Positions 11,815 through 22,984 of a stretch of DNA of 64,000 nucleotides are shown one piece after another. The notes beneath the pieces were generated by a model. The model saw nothing but the letters and a program-made list of their open reading frames with translations, was not told the origin of the DNA and ran no database searches. The translations under genes were made by a program, and so were the position numbers. Origin of the DNA: Mermis nigrescens (taxonomy: Eukaryota; Nematoda; Enoplea; Mermithida; Mermithidae); contig JAVLUZ010000599.1 of assembly GCA_036768485.1 (NCBI GenBank), positions 806,001 to 870,000 on the forward strand. The letters run 5' to 3'. Position 1 is the first letter of the stretch; each line of letters begins with the position of its first letter.

Positions 11815-13157
11815 CCAGGGGGCATTGGAGGCACATGCCCCCCCGAAATTTTTCGGAAATTTTGTTGATTTTTCAGGTGCAATTATTGTGTCCAGAAAAT
11901 TGAGTTCAAAAAGGCAAAAACGTCAAATTTTCCGGCGCTTCGCGCCGAGTCATTTTTATTTAGTGTTACGTATATAGTCCCAATGAGTTGAGAAGCTTGA
12001 TTCCGCTAAAGTAATCCAATCATTTTAGTAATTTAATGCAATATTTGTTCGTTGAATGAAACAGTGCATGCTTGTTGAGCACAATAGAAAAATTGCGAAA
12101 ATGATTGCTTACCAGTTTGTCTATTCTCTGCTTTATTTGTCTTTTTACAAGGACACATAATTCTATTTTAAATGGAAGTAATAACCAAACTTTCCTGTGT
12201 TTTTGTGCTTTCTGTTTTCTGAACTACATCTTGTTAATAAAAAAGGCCACAAATGGACCTGAAATTGTTAAGAACAAAATTTTCATTGATATATCTTTCC
12301 ATATCTTATTGGCAGCGACCCGTTGCTGCGCTATATATGTACTTAGCAGAAGTTGAAAAACGCATTTCAGCTCAAAAGTTTGTGCAATGTATGAGTTCAG
12401 CAATTTTAAGTGTTTTTCGGCTTCATTTAGAACGGAGATTCGGCCGATTTTGCTAAAATCTTAAGTGCTTTTTTTACAAAATTTTTCGGGGTCCTGCCCT
12501 GAATCCCGCTGGGGGCGCTTGAGCGCGCCACCCCGGACCCCCAGCCGTATAATCTTGTTGTACACGTGCAACGAGATTTTTGACAGCACAAAAAAGGTAA
12601 AAGGGTTAGGAATTTTAGTTTAAAGAGCAAAACCGTCAAAATTTTGCGGTGCATATCGCCGCCGCTTACTGTTCCTTCTTTTTGTTAAGCTCCAGTATTG
12701 CGTTTAAAAGCCTGAATCAGTCAAAATATTTCCATACTAAGTAACTTTTTTTATCCTTGTGTTTTTTCAGAATAAAGTGTTAGTAATTCGCAGTTTTCTT
12801 GTTCTGCTCTGTCAGATTATTAGTATTCACAGAGCTACAAAATGTCAAGGGCGGTAAAAAAATGACCAAATTTATTGTTGCTTCGCGCCACTTAGGATTT
12901 CCGAACCGTTTATCAATAAAAAGGCCGTGAATTCGACATGGAAACAGTGAAAATTTCAAAATTTTCGGCGCCGCGCCGCTTTTTACTTTTTTGTATTTAC
13001 GATCGTCAGAAACCAATAAATTAGCTAGGCTGCAATACTAAAGGTCCAAAAACTCAGTTTCACTATACATAAAGCTACTGGCATTCATTGCAAAAGTAGT
13101 TTTAAAAATTTTTGTGTATGCCCCCCCGCCCGAACCAAAATCCTGGCTACGCCTCTG
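11815..13157 (+). mobile_element. GGCGTAGCC-family hAT element, 1.34 kb, perfect 8-bp duplication
   Basis: Ends CATAGGCGTACCAGG and (reverse complement) CAGAGGCGTAGCCAGG are bracketed by CATACAAT at 11807-11814 and 13158-13165. A second full-length copy is at 56675-57969. No long ORF, so non-autonomous. Confidence 0.93.
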
Positions 13158-13189
13158 CATACAATACAGGCAATACAACAGTAGAAACC

Positions 13190-13457
13190 AAAGGGCGCAC
13201 CAATGTTCTGGGGGGAGCAAGATTTTTTCAAAGGTCAAGAAATAGCCTTAAAAATGGTGGTATACTGGTATGGCGGAAAAAAACATTTTTCAACGTTTCT
13301 CATCGAGCACTATCCATTGGCATAAAAAAATTGCGAAAAAAACAACAAAAATTTCAAAAATTAAATTTTGGGTTATTTAGGTTTCTGGGGGTATTCTGGT
13401 TTCTGAAGGGGTGTGCATACTGCATACCCCCAAATCCCCCCACGCCCAGGTTGGTAG
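13190..13457 (+). mobile_element. M1 MITE copy
   Basis: Typical M1 core from TTCTGGGG to CACGCCCAGG, with a decayed left end and no clear duplication. It lies inside the Harbinger-like element, just outside the nested hAT. Confidence 0.75.
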
Positions 13458-13950
13458 GAACGCTGTTGGACAGAGAGACAATATAAAAACATGTAAATGT
13501 TTGTTGCGGCGAAAATATTGATTTTTAGCCGGAAGAAGCCGGATGAAGTATGAATGAAAGTCGGATTCGCTGAACGATAAGGCGCCGCATCCCGCCGGAC
13601 TCGTGCCGCACACTGCCGCATGCGGATTTGTCCGGCGGGGTGCGGCATGCGGCGCCAGATCGGACGAAGTATGAATAGGCCTTTATCAGCTCTGCTGAGT
13701 ATGATACTTTTTGCTTTTTTTGGCAAAATGTTGCGTAAAAGGCTTCCATCATAAAATTGGAAGTGATAATTAAACAACGTCATAGAAGCCTAACACATCA
13801 AATTAATGAATTGATACCCTGATAAGTGACAATTATATTGTAGATTCAGTTTGAAGGTCGTGTTAACCATCCAGAGCTAGAAATAAGATCGTCGCCCGTT
13901 AAAAAATTAAAAGTATGTTACATAGTCTCACCAGCAGAAGTTTTCAAAAA

Positions 13951-15060
13951 CAAGACTACAGCTCCCGTATTAGCTCAATATTAGTGTAAATAAACACAAT
14001 TCACTGTGACGTGTACCCCTAGGAACGTAGGTACTTTATTTTTATTCTATCAGACTTATCCCTACTTCTAGCGGGAGATATTGTTGGTCAACAAAAAATG
14101 GACAAAAAACGTATTTTTTCACCAAGCACTAGATTGTAAACTCAAAAAATCTGAAACTAATTCCTTTACGGAGTGTAAAGAAATTTGGTTCGGCCACTTT
14201 GTAGTTCTTGAGTCCTTACGTTTGTGTGTGAAGAACTTTTGTTCCGCATCCTACTGGGGATATTGACCAATCAAATCAGGGGAGAGAACGTGTTTTTTCA
14301 CCCATGTTACACCCCTGATTCCGAACTTTACACCTCTAGAAGCAACTCAATATTGAGTTTTTTAAACGCACTTTGTTTCGAGGTGTAGCCCTTAAAACGT
14401 ACTTTATTTTTATTCTAATAAACTAGTCCGGACTTACAAGCGGAGCAGTTGGCGCAGAAATCTGAGACAAAACCTGTTTGTTACACCATCAACTAGATTG
14501 TAAACTTTAAAACCCTGATACTAACTCCGTTTTGATTGTAAGAAAGTTTGCTGGTAAATACAAAGTAGCTTGTTAGTTGTACAATACTAGCAAAAAAAAT
14601 TTCTTGGGACTTTAATCGAAATGTTGGCTGACAGGAAGAAGACAAAAAGAGGCCAAAATGTGTTTTTTCAATCCCGAATTTTTACACTCTTACAATGTTC
14701 CTTAATGAGTAAGTCGATTTTCAAAAAAAGAAGCGCCATTGAACTTTTTCAATTATCTACAATTTTAAAAAATCAAACTAGGCAAAACTGAGTTCGTTTG
14801 ACCGACCAAAATTTAAAGGTACTGTATGTTATAACGTTACATAAAACTTTACATGCTCTTTACACACCGGGTATTGATCTAAAAAACATCAGCAGCGAAT
14901 TTTATTATTATCCATCTTTCAAAAAACTGCACAATACAGCAGTGTCACAGTGTTGCTGTAGGAGGGTCGCAATCGCAAATGTTGGGGTACCCAAGTATAT
15001 TGGAGGTATGCACTTTCGCGCTACCGATGATAATTATAAATTCTCCGAAAAATTTGAGTA
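13951..15060. other. intergenic, no gene seen
   Basis: Contains loosely related blocks around 14050 and 14400 (ACTTTATTTTTATTCTA followed by a short palindromic neighbourhood) but no coding pattern that I trust. Confidence 0.4.
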
Positions 15061-15066
15061 AGTATG

Positions 15067-15174
15067 ATCACCGACGGCCAACATTGCAAATTGCATATCC
15101 ATTCTTTATTTCGCAGACCATGTTGCGCCAATAGGGTGCGGCCATTTTCTCCCGCCCCCTTAAATCCACCCCTG
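15067..15174 (-). repeat. terminal fragment of the CAGGGGYRGATT element family
   Basis: The reverse complement begins CAGGGGTGGATTTAAGGGGG, matching the left end of the element at 36890-37920 and the fragment at 21300-21425. Confidence 0.7.
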
Positions 15175-15236
15175 CTGTAAACTCATCTCGTATCATATGT
15201 GAACCTGATTTGCTTGATCTTGGTTTATAAAATATT

Positions 15237-15257
15237 TTTATTATTATTGTAAGTATG

Positions 15258-15329
<72 letters not shown>

Positions 15330-15349
15330 ATTATTATTATTATTATTAA

Positions 15350-15394
<45 letters not shown>

Positions 15395-15412
15395 TATTAT
15401 TATTATTATTAC

Positions 15413-15446
<34 letters not shown>

Positions 15447-15466
15447 ATTATTAATATTATTATTGA

Positions 15467-15527
<61 letters not shown>

Positions 15528-15592
15528 ACTATTATTAATATTAGTATTATTATTCTTATTCTTATTATTGTTATTATTATTGCTATTCAAAA
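15237..15592. repeat. (ATT)n microsatellite, about 350 bp
   Basis: Nearly pure ATT array with occasional ACT, AAT and CTT variants. It produces long poly-N, poly-I and poly-L ORFs on both strands that are not genes. Confidence 0.98.
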
Positions 15593-15599
15593 TAAGTAT

Positions 15600-16630
15600 G
15601 AATTCTTTATTCTTATGTTTATTAATTCTTATTGAGTGGATCTTAAATATTTTTTTAATATTTTGCTTTTTTCTATCGAACAACATAAATTCCGTAATTA
15701 GTTATGTGCCGATAATTCAAACGCACTTTAAAATGGAATTGATGGCGAATGAAGAATGTCGGACGCAACAGAAAAGTTAGGTATGTACCTATAACAATTT
15801 TCTACGGGTAAGTACCTACCTACTCGTAAAAAATATCGCATCACTCTTAAAAAGATTATGGAATTAAATTTTCTCTTAAAACGGGACTCACTGAACTCAT
15901 AGGACTAGTAACTTTGTGATAAAATTCAAAAGAGAATATTTAATGTAATTTTAAACTTTAAATTTTGAATTTGAAAAATTATATAAGTAAAATTTGCGAA
16001 GGAAGACTATAATCTTCGGTTACGACTAACAGCGAATTTAAAGGGGCGAGGGCGGCCGCTCTGGGCCCAAAATAGTAAGATTAAGAATGGATATGCATTT
16101 TTAATGATTTTTTGGGTGCCATTTGTTAAAATGTCTTTAATTTTTTCCGTAAAATTTTATTTACATTCATTGGCATTTTCAGTGGCTTGAAAGCCACATT
16201 TTTGCACCATGTCAACGAAGATTTTGTGGAATTTATAACGATTACTAGTACCAACGCAGTAATTTTTGCGCTTTTTAGCAAAAATTCTTGAAAATTGCAA
16301 GCGCTTTGCTACTTTCTTTAGATAGACTTTTTTGTTAAGATGTGCAGGGGCAGAAAACTTGCTAACTTCAGCCTATTTTCATTCATTTTTTTTGCCTGAA
16401 GCGTTTGTAAGTAAGATTTTATTAATATTTAATGCACAAAATAGGTTAGGTACATTTAGAAATTGCTTGCATATTTACGGCTCTTATTGAACAAAAACTT
16501 CAAAAGTAAATGCGGAAAATTTACGAGCTTAACCTCATGTTAAAGAATCAAAACAACGGATTATCTGCACAGAGAAAGAGTGGAAAATCTGCTATACGTG
16601 CGAGCACATGTGAATTATAAAAATTTACAA
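15600..16630. other. oxygenase 3' side, no gene
   Basis: About 16035-16130 is a degraded copy of the GGATATGCA-type fragment also seen at 15067, 21300 and 36890. The rest is AT-rich and is the downstream flank of the minus-strand oxygenase gene. Confidence 0.45.
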
Positions 16631-16636
16631 CTCAGA

Positions 16637-16871
16637 TCAATAAGAAGCGTTTGCTTCCATCATGTCTTTAAGTTTACTGCCCAGCAAGTCATTGAAAGTT
16701 GTTCGATGATAATTATTCGGGGTTGTATTTAAAAATTTAGGAACCGTTTCAATCCATGCGTCGTTGTTTATGCCAACGAAAAGCTGTAGAGAAAGCCTGG
16801 GTTTCATCATAATTGGATCAGAAGGTAAATCCACTTTATGAAGCAAAGCCGGCCAATGATCGTTAGTCATT
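16637..16871 (-). CDS. oxygenase exon 4 (C-terminus)
   Basis: Follows TTTTAG. Encodes TNDHWPALLHKV with the third iron ligand, then KPRLSLQLF with the RxS pair that holds 2OG, and ends at a stop codon after 78 codons. Confidence 0.87.
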
Positions 16872-19800
16872 CTAAAATTAATATGAATTTAAGATCATCG
16901 ATTAAATGTTACGTCTGTGACCAAAGATGCACAGCTTGGCCGATAATGTCCTCAAAAACTTGTATAAATGCTAAAATAACGTTAAAACAGCCATGTTCTA
17001 CAGTTTCTGGGTAATTTCAAGCATTTACGGAGAAAATCTTTAATTTTCATTCATTTTTGGCCTTTATTATGCCTCATTTGCCTTAGAAAATTCCCCATTT
17101 TCCATTCTAAGGCTTAGGTTACCCAACCCCTCCCCCTCACGTGCATGCCTGTCTATGACTCGAGCACGTGTACATAATATTCAATAATTTAACCATCTCT
17201 ATTCATGCAATCGTTTGTCGTATATATTAATGTATACTTATCATAACATATGGGCGAGGGGGTTTGTATCATACCTGGGGGGTCGCACCCACACCTGGGC
17301 GTGGGGGGTTTGGGGGTATGCACCCCCCAGAAACCAAAATACCCCCCAGAAATCAAAATACCCCCCCCAGAATTCAATTTTTGAAAATTTTTTTCGTTTT
17401 TTTCGCAATTTTTTGATGCCAATGGATAGTGCTTGATGAGAAACGTCGAAAAATGGTGTTTTTATCGCCATACCACCATTTTTAAGGCTATTTTTCGACC
17501 TTCAAAAAAATCTTGCACCCCCCCCAGAATTTTCTTGCTGCCCACGTATGGTCGCACCCCACCAGAAACCAAAATATCCCCAGAATTCAATTTTTGAAAA
17601 TTTTCGTGTTTTTTCGCAATTTTTTGATGCTAATGGATAGTGCTCGATGAGAAACGTTGAAAAATTGTGTTTTTTAGCCATACCACTATTTTTAGGGTAA
17701 TTTTTTGACCATTGAAAAAAACTTGCACCCCTCAGAACTTTGGTGCCGCCCATTTATGGTTTGTACCCCCCCCCATAAGTTGAAACCCCCAGATTACTGT
17801 AGACCCAGAATTCAATTTTCAGTAACATTTTTGGCGATTTTACCCATCTGACCCCCAGAATTTTCTTGCTGCCCACGTATGCATGCTTCACGCTTTTCGA
17901 ATCCTACAAATATTTTAGTTATCTCATGGTTCCGCAAAAGAGAACATTATGCAAAGAAATCAAATTCATGTTTGATAGAAAGTTCGATTAATCGATGGGT
18001 TTGGCAGTGATTTGGGTCATAAACCCAAGTGCGTGCTGCTCAGCCCCTACGTATCAGCTTGTGGATATATACCTCGCAGTACAATCGCCGATAACGATTA
18101 CGAAAGCTTGATTCGGTGGTTTAATCGGGACCCATTGATCGGATGAATTTAAGGCAGCCAGACTAGCAGTCGAATCGTCAATTAGCAGGATCGTCATTAG
18201 CGACAGATCGGTATGCGGTGCTATGCGATATTGATTTGGTTCGATAGTACCAACAACGGGATAATAATTAGCTCTTCGTGACTGCGAAATGAATATGAAA
18301 CTATCAATTTAAGTTTGGAGTGAAGTTAATAATCGTTGGACCGAATAATTAATAATTAATCATGAATATTGCATAATACATAGATATAAATATAATCGTA
18401 ATAAAAAACATAATAAAGATAAGATAATGAATCATTCTCTTTAAAATTTTCTTCCTTTTTTGCTTTTCTTGTCGATGAAAATACTTCAAAATAATATTAT
18501 ATCCAATTTTTCATCTCAATGTTAGTGCTAGTAGTATCAAGCTGCATTTCCGGCGTCAGCACGAAATTCCCTACAGGCAAATCTGAAGAGTACAATAATT
18601 TATACAGGATGTGATAGTGAACAATGAATTCTCAAAAATTAAACTTGCCTGAATAACACGCTATTTTGATAGACTAACGCAATGCGAAAATTTCGCTGAT
18701 GCGCTTGATTTCTAATCAAAATGCATAACGACTATGACTCGATTAATGATTTATTTTACATTAGTCTATCTTATAAATTTCAAGAAAATATAAGTTTGCT
18801 CTGAGGATCTTGTGTTCCAAATATCGTATAATATTTTAATTTTTTCACGAAAAAATTTTTTATTTGATTTTAATTATTCATTTACAGATTAGGATAATTT
18901 TAATCAGTATTGATTTAATTCATTTTTACTATTATTTACTGTATTCTACGCGATTCATTCAATTTTATTTACCACAGAACCAAGGTTTTCTGTATTTGGC
19001 AAAGATTTTTCCTGATGTACAAAGACTTTTTGGGACCATCTCTGTCACACATGAGCCTGGGAGGCGAGAGGGGAGTTCTCCTATCTCAGGTTTTAGAAAA
19101 TCAGGTACTGTCAGACAATTTTGAGAAAACGAAAGGTGCTGCAAGATAATTGTAGAGCTTACTACCACACCTGGGCGTGGGGGTTAGGGGTATGCACCCC
19201 CCTAGAGACCAGAATACCCCCCAGAAACCAAAATACCCCACCCCAGAATTCAATTTTTGGAATTTTTTTGTTTTTTTTCGCAATTTTTTGATGCCAATGG
19301 ATAGTGCTCGATGAGAAACGTTGAAAAATGATGTTCTTTTCGCCATATCACCTTTTTTAAGGCCATTTTTGACCTTTGAAAAATCTTGCACCCTTCCCCA
19401 GAATTTTGGTGTGCTACCCACGTATGCTTACTACTGAAGAAACTGACGATTTCAGCTGGAATGGTGATAAATTTTCGTATTTTTTATCGTTAAAAATTCA
19501 TAAATTGGTTTTAAACTTCACTTATAAGGGTCAAGAAGCCCAGTTTATTGCACATAATGTGCTACTGTATCATATTGCAGTACTCTAACATTTGCATTCA
19601 CAGAATGTACATACATACATTGACTTTAGGGAACCATCTTTGTAGGTGTACAAAAAGACCTTTTACAAAAAACAATGACCACAATTTACTATATACCCAT
19701 TTCTGGATTTCACCCCCGCTGGCCGCCTTCACCGTGCCTCTGTATGGTCTGTGTATGGAAGCGAAGTTTTGAGACTATTTTCAGTAGTTTTAGCATCAGA

Positions 19801-22384
19801 ATCTCAGAAATTGGCTAAAATTCATTGCAAAAGCTCGAAAAACTCTGCTTTACAACACTGAAATTGCTACTGTACTATATTATAGTACCCAAAAATTTGC
19901 ACGTAAAAAATGTGCAAAAACTTTTGCGGACCAGCTTTGTACATGTACAAAGAGACCTTGTGTAAAAAAACTGCACAGAACTGGATTTTGATTTAGAATT
20001 TTTACGCGTTGCATTTATTATTTACATACTTCATGTACACAAATTCGCATTATAACTTTTTTATTTCGTACATACAAATTGTTGCCCAATCAAGTTAAAA
20101 AACATGTTTTGAATGAGCACTTTATTTCTACATTACATACATTATTTCACTATGCGAAATGTATCGGTAGCTCACATAACTCTGGGGCTTGCAAAGATTT
20201 TCCAGGAAATTAATGGGTTGTCCCATTGCGACTGAAAAAACTCGCAACACATGTTCGCAAACTTGATTCACGCCTTCGCAATATTCTGCTGCACTTTGTC
20301 GAAAACGTGACACGGTTAGGTTGATGTCCTTCCTGTGGCGATGATCGATGTTTGAATCAATGCCTAGATTGACATTTTTGCTCTAAATTAAATTTGTGTA
20401 AACAAACATCAAATTTGTAAAATTTACTTTGTCTATGTGTCAGCTGATAAAATAAAAAGTAGTCTAATCGGAGAATGGCACCTGTTATCTGTCATTATTC
20501 AGTATTTCTCCCGCTATGATTATTAAAATTTTATATTATTCTCAAAAAGCTTTCGTCTCTTCCAAACAATATCTTTGCACGATTTATAAATTTAAAAGAA
20601 AACGATACTTATATGAGCACTACTGGTGTTCTCCCGACCATAGGTGCACAGCATAACCATAGGTGGGCAGCACCGGAATTCTGGGGGGGGTAAAAAATTT
20701 GTCAAAGGTCAAAAAAATGGTCTTAAAAGTAGTTTGATGGCGAAAAAACACCATTTTTCGACGTTTCTCATCGAGCACTATCCAATGGCATCAAAAAATC
20801 GCTAAAAAAAGCAAAAAAAATTCAAAAATTCGAATTCTGGGGGGTATTTTGATTTCTGGGGGGTATTTCAATTTCTGGGGGGTGCATACCCCTCCAAACC
20901 CCCACGCCCATGTGTGAGCATAACTGATGGAGTCAGCCGGTCTAAGGGGGGTCAAGAATTGATCTTTTTGGGTCAAATGACCCCAAAACTAGTATAAGCG
21001 CTAAAATAGCCCTAAAACTGCGCTATTGCCCAGCTTCTGGTCGATCTGAAGCAATTTTGAAAAAAGTTTCAATTTTCAAACAGACTGCTCGATTTCTTGT
21101 GTTTGTAGCATTTGACGCGGAACGCCACAAATTTCTAAAAGTTGTGCTTGAAAATAGAAGAAATCTATGCTGAAATTGCTGAGTCTGCTCTTAAAATTCT
21201 TTTAAAACCTATTCCATAAGCAAAAATGGATTTCAAACCGCCCAGAACGTAAATAAATGTCATTAATAGGTATTGTCCGGCGCCAAGTGCCAGAACAACT
21301 TTAAAAAATTGATCACTGACGGCCAAAAATCTTACAAATTACATATCCTCCTCTATCTCGTCAAATATTTTTGGCGAATGGGTAGGGGGCGGCCCTCTCC
21401 CGCCCCCTTGAATCCGCTCCTAAGGGCCGACTATATCAGACCAGAGTGATTCCCTGTTTATACTCAACAGACCCGTGTCCAGAATTCACTCAAGGGACGG
21501 GGAAGGGGAGGAGACGCGCACCCAAAATAAATTCGTTTATATCTCGGAAACTTCGTTAAGACAATTTGCAAAAACCACATTTTTCAACGTTTTTCGACGT
21601 GTTATATCCATTAATATAATAGAATTCGAACTATTTCAGAAAAATTTTCTGTCGCTCGAAATGCTATAAAAAATTGTCGGTTTTTGCACGCGCCGGAGGC
21701 AAATTTATCGAAAACACTTCACATACGTAAAGATATTTTGACAATGACATTTCAAATATTCCATCTTTTCGTGCATTATCTTAACTGTCGAAAATTTTTT
21801 CCGGTTTAAGGTAACGGCCCCCTTTAATGCGGCCCTCCTGGTTCTTAATATTTCAAAATTAATCCCTGAATCAATTAGACCATAGCGTGATGTTTCGCCT
21901 ATTCCATACCTTGGTTAATCTGAGAATCAATCTGCCCTTCGGGTCCAAACGAATATCGTTCCATAGCGTCGTTGGGCAGTCCTCGTCGTCCCATGAATGC
22001 GTGTACGTTGTGCGTGGCGAACGGCACATATCCGATCGAATCTACTTCGCCATTACTCGCATACTGCAATTTCAGGTCATTTGGTAAAGCGAAAAAAGCA
22101 TAACTGTCGCGGATCATATTTTCGGCTATCGACCAATCCATGCCGTGATCAATCAGAAAAAACGCGCTTTGATTGATCATCGCCCTTTCCACTTCTTTTG
22201 AAACCTTTTCAAGTTCACCGGGCGAGCCGGACAAGTAATTCTTGAAAGAGACGACGGGAATTCCGTTGCACTGTAGATTTTGCATTTCCGATCTACTGAT
22301 AAATGTGACGCGAAAGTACGATACTGGAAGAACTGTAAATTTCATAATCGCTCGGTGATGCGATAAACGGCATTTTGCTCCCAT
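16637..22384 (-). CDS. 2OG-Fe(II) oxygenase, isopenicillin-N-synthase-like (four exons)
   Basis: Predicted non-haem iron, 2-oxoglutarate-dependent dioxygenase, likely cytosolic; substrate unknown. Exons in transcript order are 22384-21910, 20332-20176, 18281-18073 and 16871-16637. Exon 1 holds the DIOX_N domain (IPVVSF, FFLIDHG, FFALPNDLK, GYVPF). Exon 3 holds the HTD iron ligands; exon 4 holds the distal histidine (ALLHKV) and the 2OG-binding KPRLS, then the stop. Exons 2-3 join in phase 0, and exons 3-4 restore an arginine codon. Exons 1 and 2 do not join in phase, so a short linking exon of 3n+1 bases is probably missing from my model. The exons found total 1076 bases, about 358 codons, normal for the family. 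The start could also be an internal ATG (before MKFTV or MQNLQ). Introns carry M1 and G repeats. Divergent from the ion channel gene. Confidence 0.85.
16920..17160 (+). repeat. repeat G copy
   Basis: Shares AAAACTTGTATAAATGCTAA and CAGTTTCTGG words with copies at 20917-21100, 24420-24670, 31068-31639, 36118-36400 and 39538-39790. Non-coding; in the last intron of the oxygenase gene. Confidence 0.7.
17270..17758 (-). mobile_element. M1 MITE, split by a second M1
   Basis: Flanks GTTTGTAT (17262-17269) and GTTTGTAC (17759-17766) match at 7 of 8. Own sequence is 17270-17289 plus 17551-17758. Confidence 0.85.
17290..17550 (-). mobile_element. M1 MITE inside M1, perfect duplication
   Basis: GTCGCACC occurs at 17282-17289 and 17551-17558. 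The element begins CACACCTGGGCG and ends CCCACGTATG. Confidence 0.92.
18073..18281 (-). CDS. oxygenase exon 3 (HxD motif)
   Basis: Follows TTTCGCAG and ends before GTATAT. Encodes ANYYPVVG, then IAPHTDLSLMTILL with His and Asp iron ligands, and WVPIKPPNQAFVIVIGD, the beta-strand segment that precedes the distal histidine. Confidence 0.88.
19166..19427 (-). mobile_element. M1 MITE, perfect 8-bp duplication
   Basis: CTTACTAC flanks both ends (19158-19165 and 19428-19435). In the second intron of the oxygenase model. Confidence 0.92.
19555..19990 (+). repeat. GTAC-palindrome repeat fragment
   Basis: Decayed copy of the block seen at 33545-34200, 37200-37700, 42160-43270 and 51000-51400. It includes TTTGTACATGTACAAA at 19936-19951 and two copies of a CTGTA-type flank. 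Non-coding. Confidence 0.65.
20176..20332 (-). CDS. oxygenase exon 2 (helical middle)
   Basis: Follows CGCCACAG and ends before the donor GTGAGC. Encodes the long helix FRQSAAEYCEGVNQVCEHVL and AMGQPINFLENL, the usual segment between DIOX_N and the catalytic core. Confidence 0.82.
20658..20916 (+). mobile_element. M1 MITE inserted in repeat G, perfect duplication
   Basis: AGCATAAC lies at 20650-20657 and 20917-20924. Excising the element and one duplication rejoins a repeat G copy (about 20637-21100). Confidence 0.93.
21300..21425 (-). repeat. terminal fragment of CAGGGGYRGATT family
   Basis: The reverse complement gives GGAGCGGATTCAAGGGGGCG followed by GGCCGCCCCC and a TATTTTTGGCGA block, as at 15067 and 36890. 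Confidence 0.65.
21470..21850 (+). repeat. repeat E copy
   Basis: Shares TATCTCGGAAAC-type, GCATTATCTTAACT and TTTTTTCCGG blocks in order with 60630-60930. The ORF across it is a repeat translation. Confidence 0.6.
21910..22384 (-). CDS. oxygenase exon 1 (DIOX_N)
   Basis: Begins at ATG 22384 and ends before the donor GTATGG. Contains IPVVSF, NHG-equivalent DHG, FFALPNDLKLQY and IGYVPF. The exact start is uncertain because in-frame ATGs and AG acceptors also occur further in. Confidence 0.8.
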
Positions 22385-22437
22385 GATTTTAGGATGGTAT
22401 TGTCATGATCCGACAGTCAAGGTACACTCCTCCCCAT

Positions 22438-22595
22438 CGCACAGTGGGTTGGGGAAATGGGGGAGGGGGTTTGCACCCCCTGGAAGTTAAAAAATCCCCA
22501 CAGATTACGGTTGACCACAGAATTCTATTTTAAGTAACATTTTTGACGAAATCACCCAAGCAGACCACCCAGTATATCCTTGCTGCTCATGTATA
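22438..22595 (+). mobile_element. short hAT-like MITE, 158 bp
   Basis: Flanks CTCCCCAT (22430-22437) and CTCCCCAC (22596-22603) match at 7 of 8. Interior resembles 39885-40045. It lies just upstream of the oxygenase start, in the intergenic space shared with the channel gene. Confidence 0.75.
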
Positions 22596-22984
22596 CTCCC
22601 CACTCAAGAATTTTCGGCTGTCATTAATTTTTTGTTTTTCTGTTAATGCTTTGTTCATCCCTGATTAGCATGAGTTGTCAGTTTACTGTCGGTGAAAATT
22701 ATTGAACAATATAAATTTATGGGATTCAGACTAAATTGATTTCGCTCAAAACCATGTTAAACAGCATGTAAAACTAGAAATACGATTTATAAAATAATGT
22801 ACACTAATTTGTTTTATTACTTATCCAGTTAGCCGAGCAGTCTTATTTGAGTAATAGTGAGCGAAAAATCAACTACAGAAACCTGAAGTTTCTACGAAAA
22901 AAGTTAAACCTATCTCGGAATGACCGATATTATGTATAGTAGCCCAACACGTCTTAACTTATATGTGTTGTTGATACACATGCA

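Larger units (their letters stand above)
11414..13682. mobile_element. Harbinger-like non-autonomous element, 2.27 kb, TTA duplication
   Basis: Terminal repeats AGGCC(C/T)ATTCATACTTCGTC are near-perfect inverted copies. TTA occurs on both sides (11411-11413 and 13683-13685), while the paralogous empty site has a single TTA, which is the 3-bp target preference of PIF/Harbinger. Both ends continue into GC-rich subterminal repeats (TGCGGCA, GTCCGGC). No transposase; the centre is filled by a nested hAT element and an M1 copy. Confidence 0.85.
11285..13950. repeat. repeat D copy, split by a Harbinger-like element
   Basis: 11285-11413 plus 13683-13950 form one copy of a dispersed repeat whose uninterrupted relative lies at 22985-23310 (shared words ATCAGCTCTGCTGAGTAT, AGAGCTAGAAATAAGATC). 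The uninterrupted copy serves as an empty-site control for the insertion. Confidence 0.85.
17246..17880 (-). repeat. outer MITE holding two nested M1 copies
   Basis: An outer G-rich MITE-like repeat (end word GCTGCCCACGTATG near 17880) surrounds two M1 elements. The interior after the nest resembles 22438-22595 and 39885-40045 (AACATTTTTGGCGATTTTA). Confidence 0.65.

Noticed and set aside
13373..13783. 136-residue minus-strand ORF with overlapping relatives
   Set aside because: Runs across M1 sequence and the GC-rich subterminal repeats of the Harbinger-like element.
14798..15061. 87-residue ORF (contains AVSQCCCRRVAIANVG)
   Set aside because: No splice context, no family resemblance, and it abuts repeat sequence; insufficient support.
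11174..15174. Possible single 4-kb element, because CAGTGGCGGATCTA (11174) and the inverse of CAGGGGTGGATTTA (15174) look like paired ends
   Set aside because: No matching 8-bp duplication and no collinear copy; kept only as separate terminal fragments.
15225..15686. Long ORFs of poly-Asn, poly-Ile and poly-Leu on both strands
   Set aside because: They translate the (ATT)n microsatellite; no start context or non-repeat domain.
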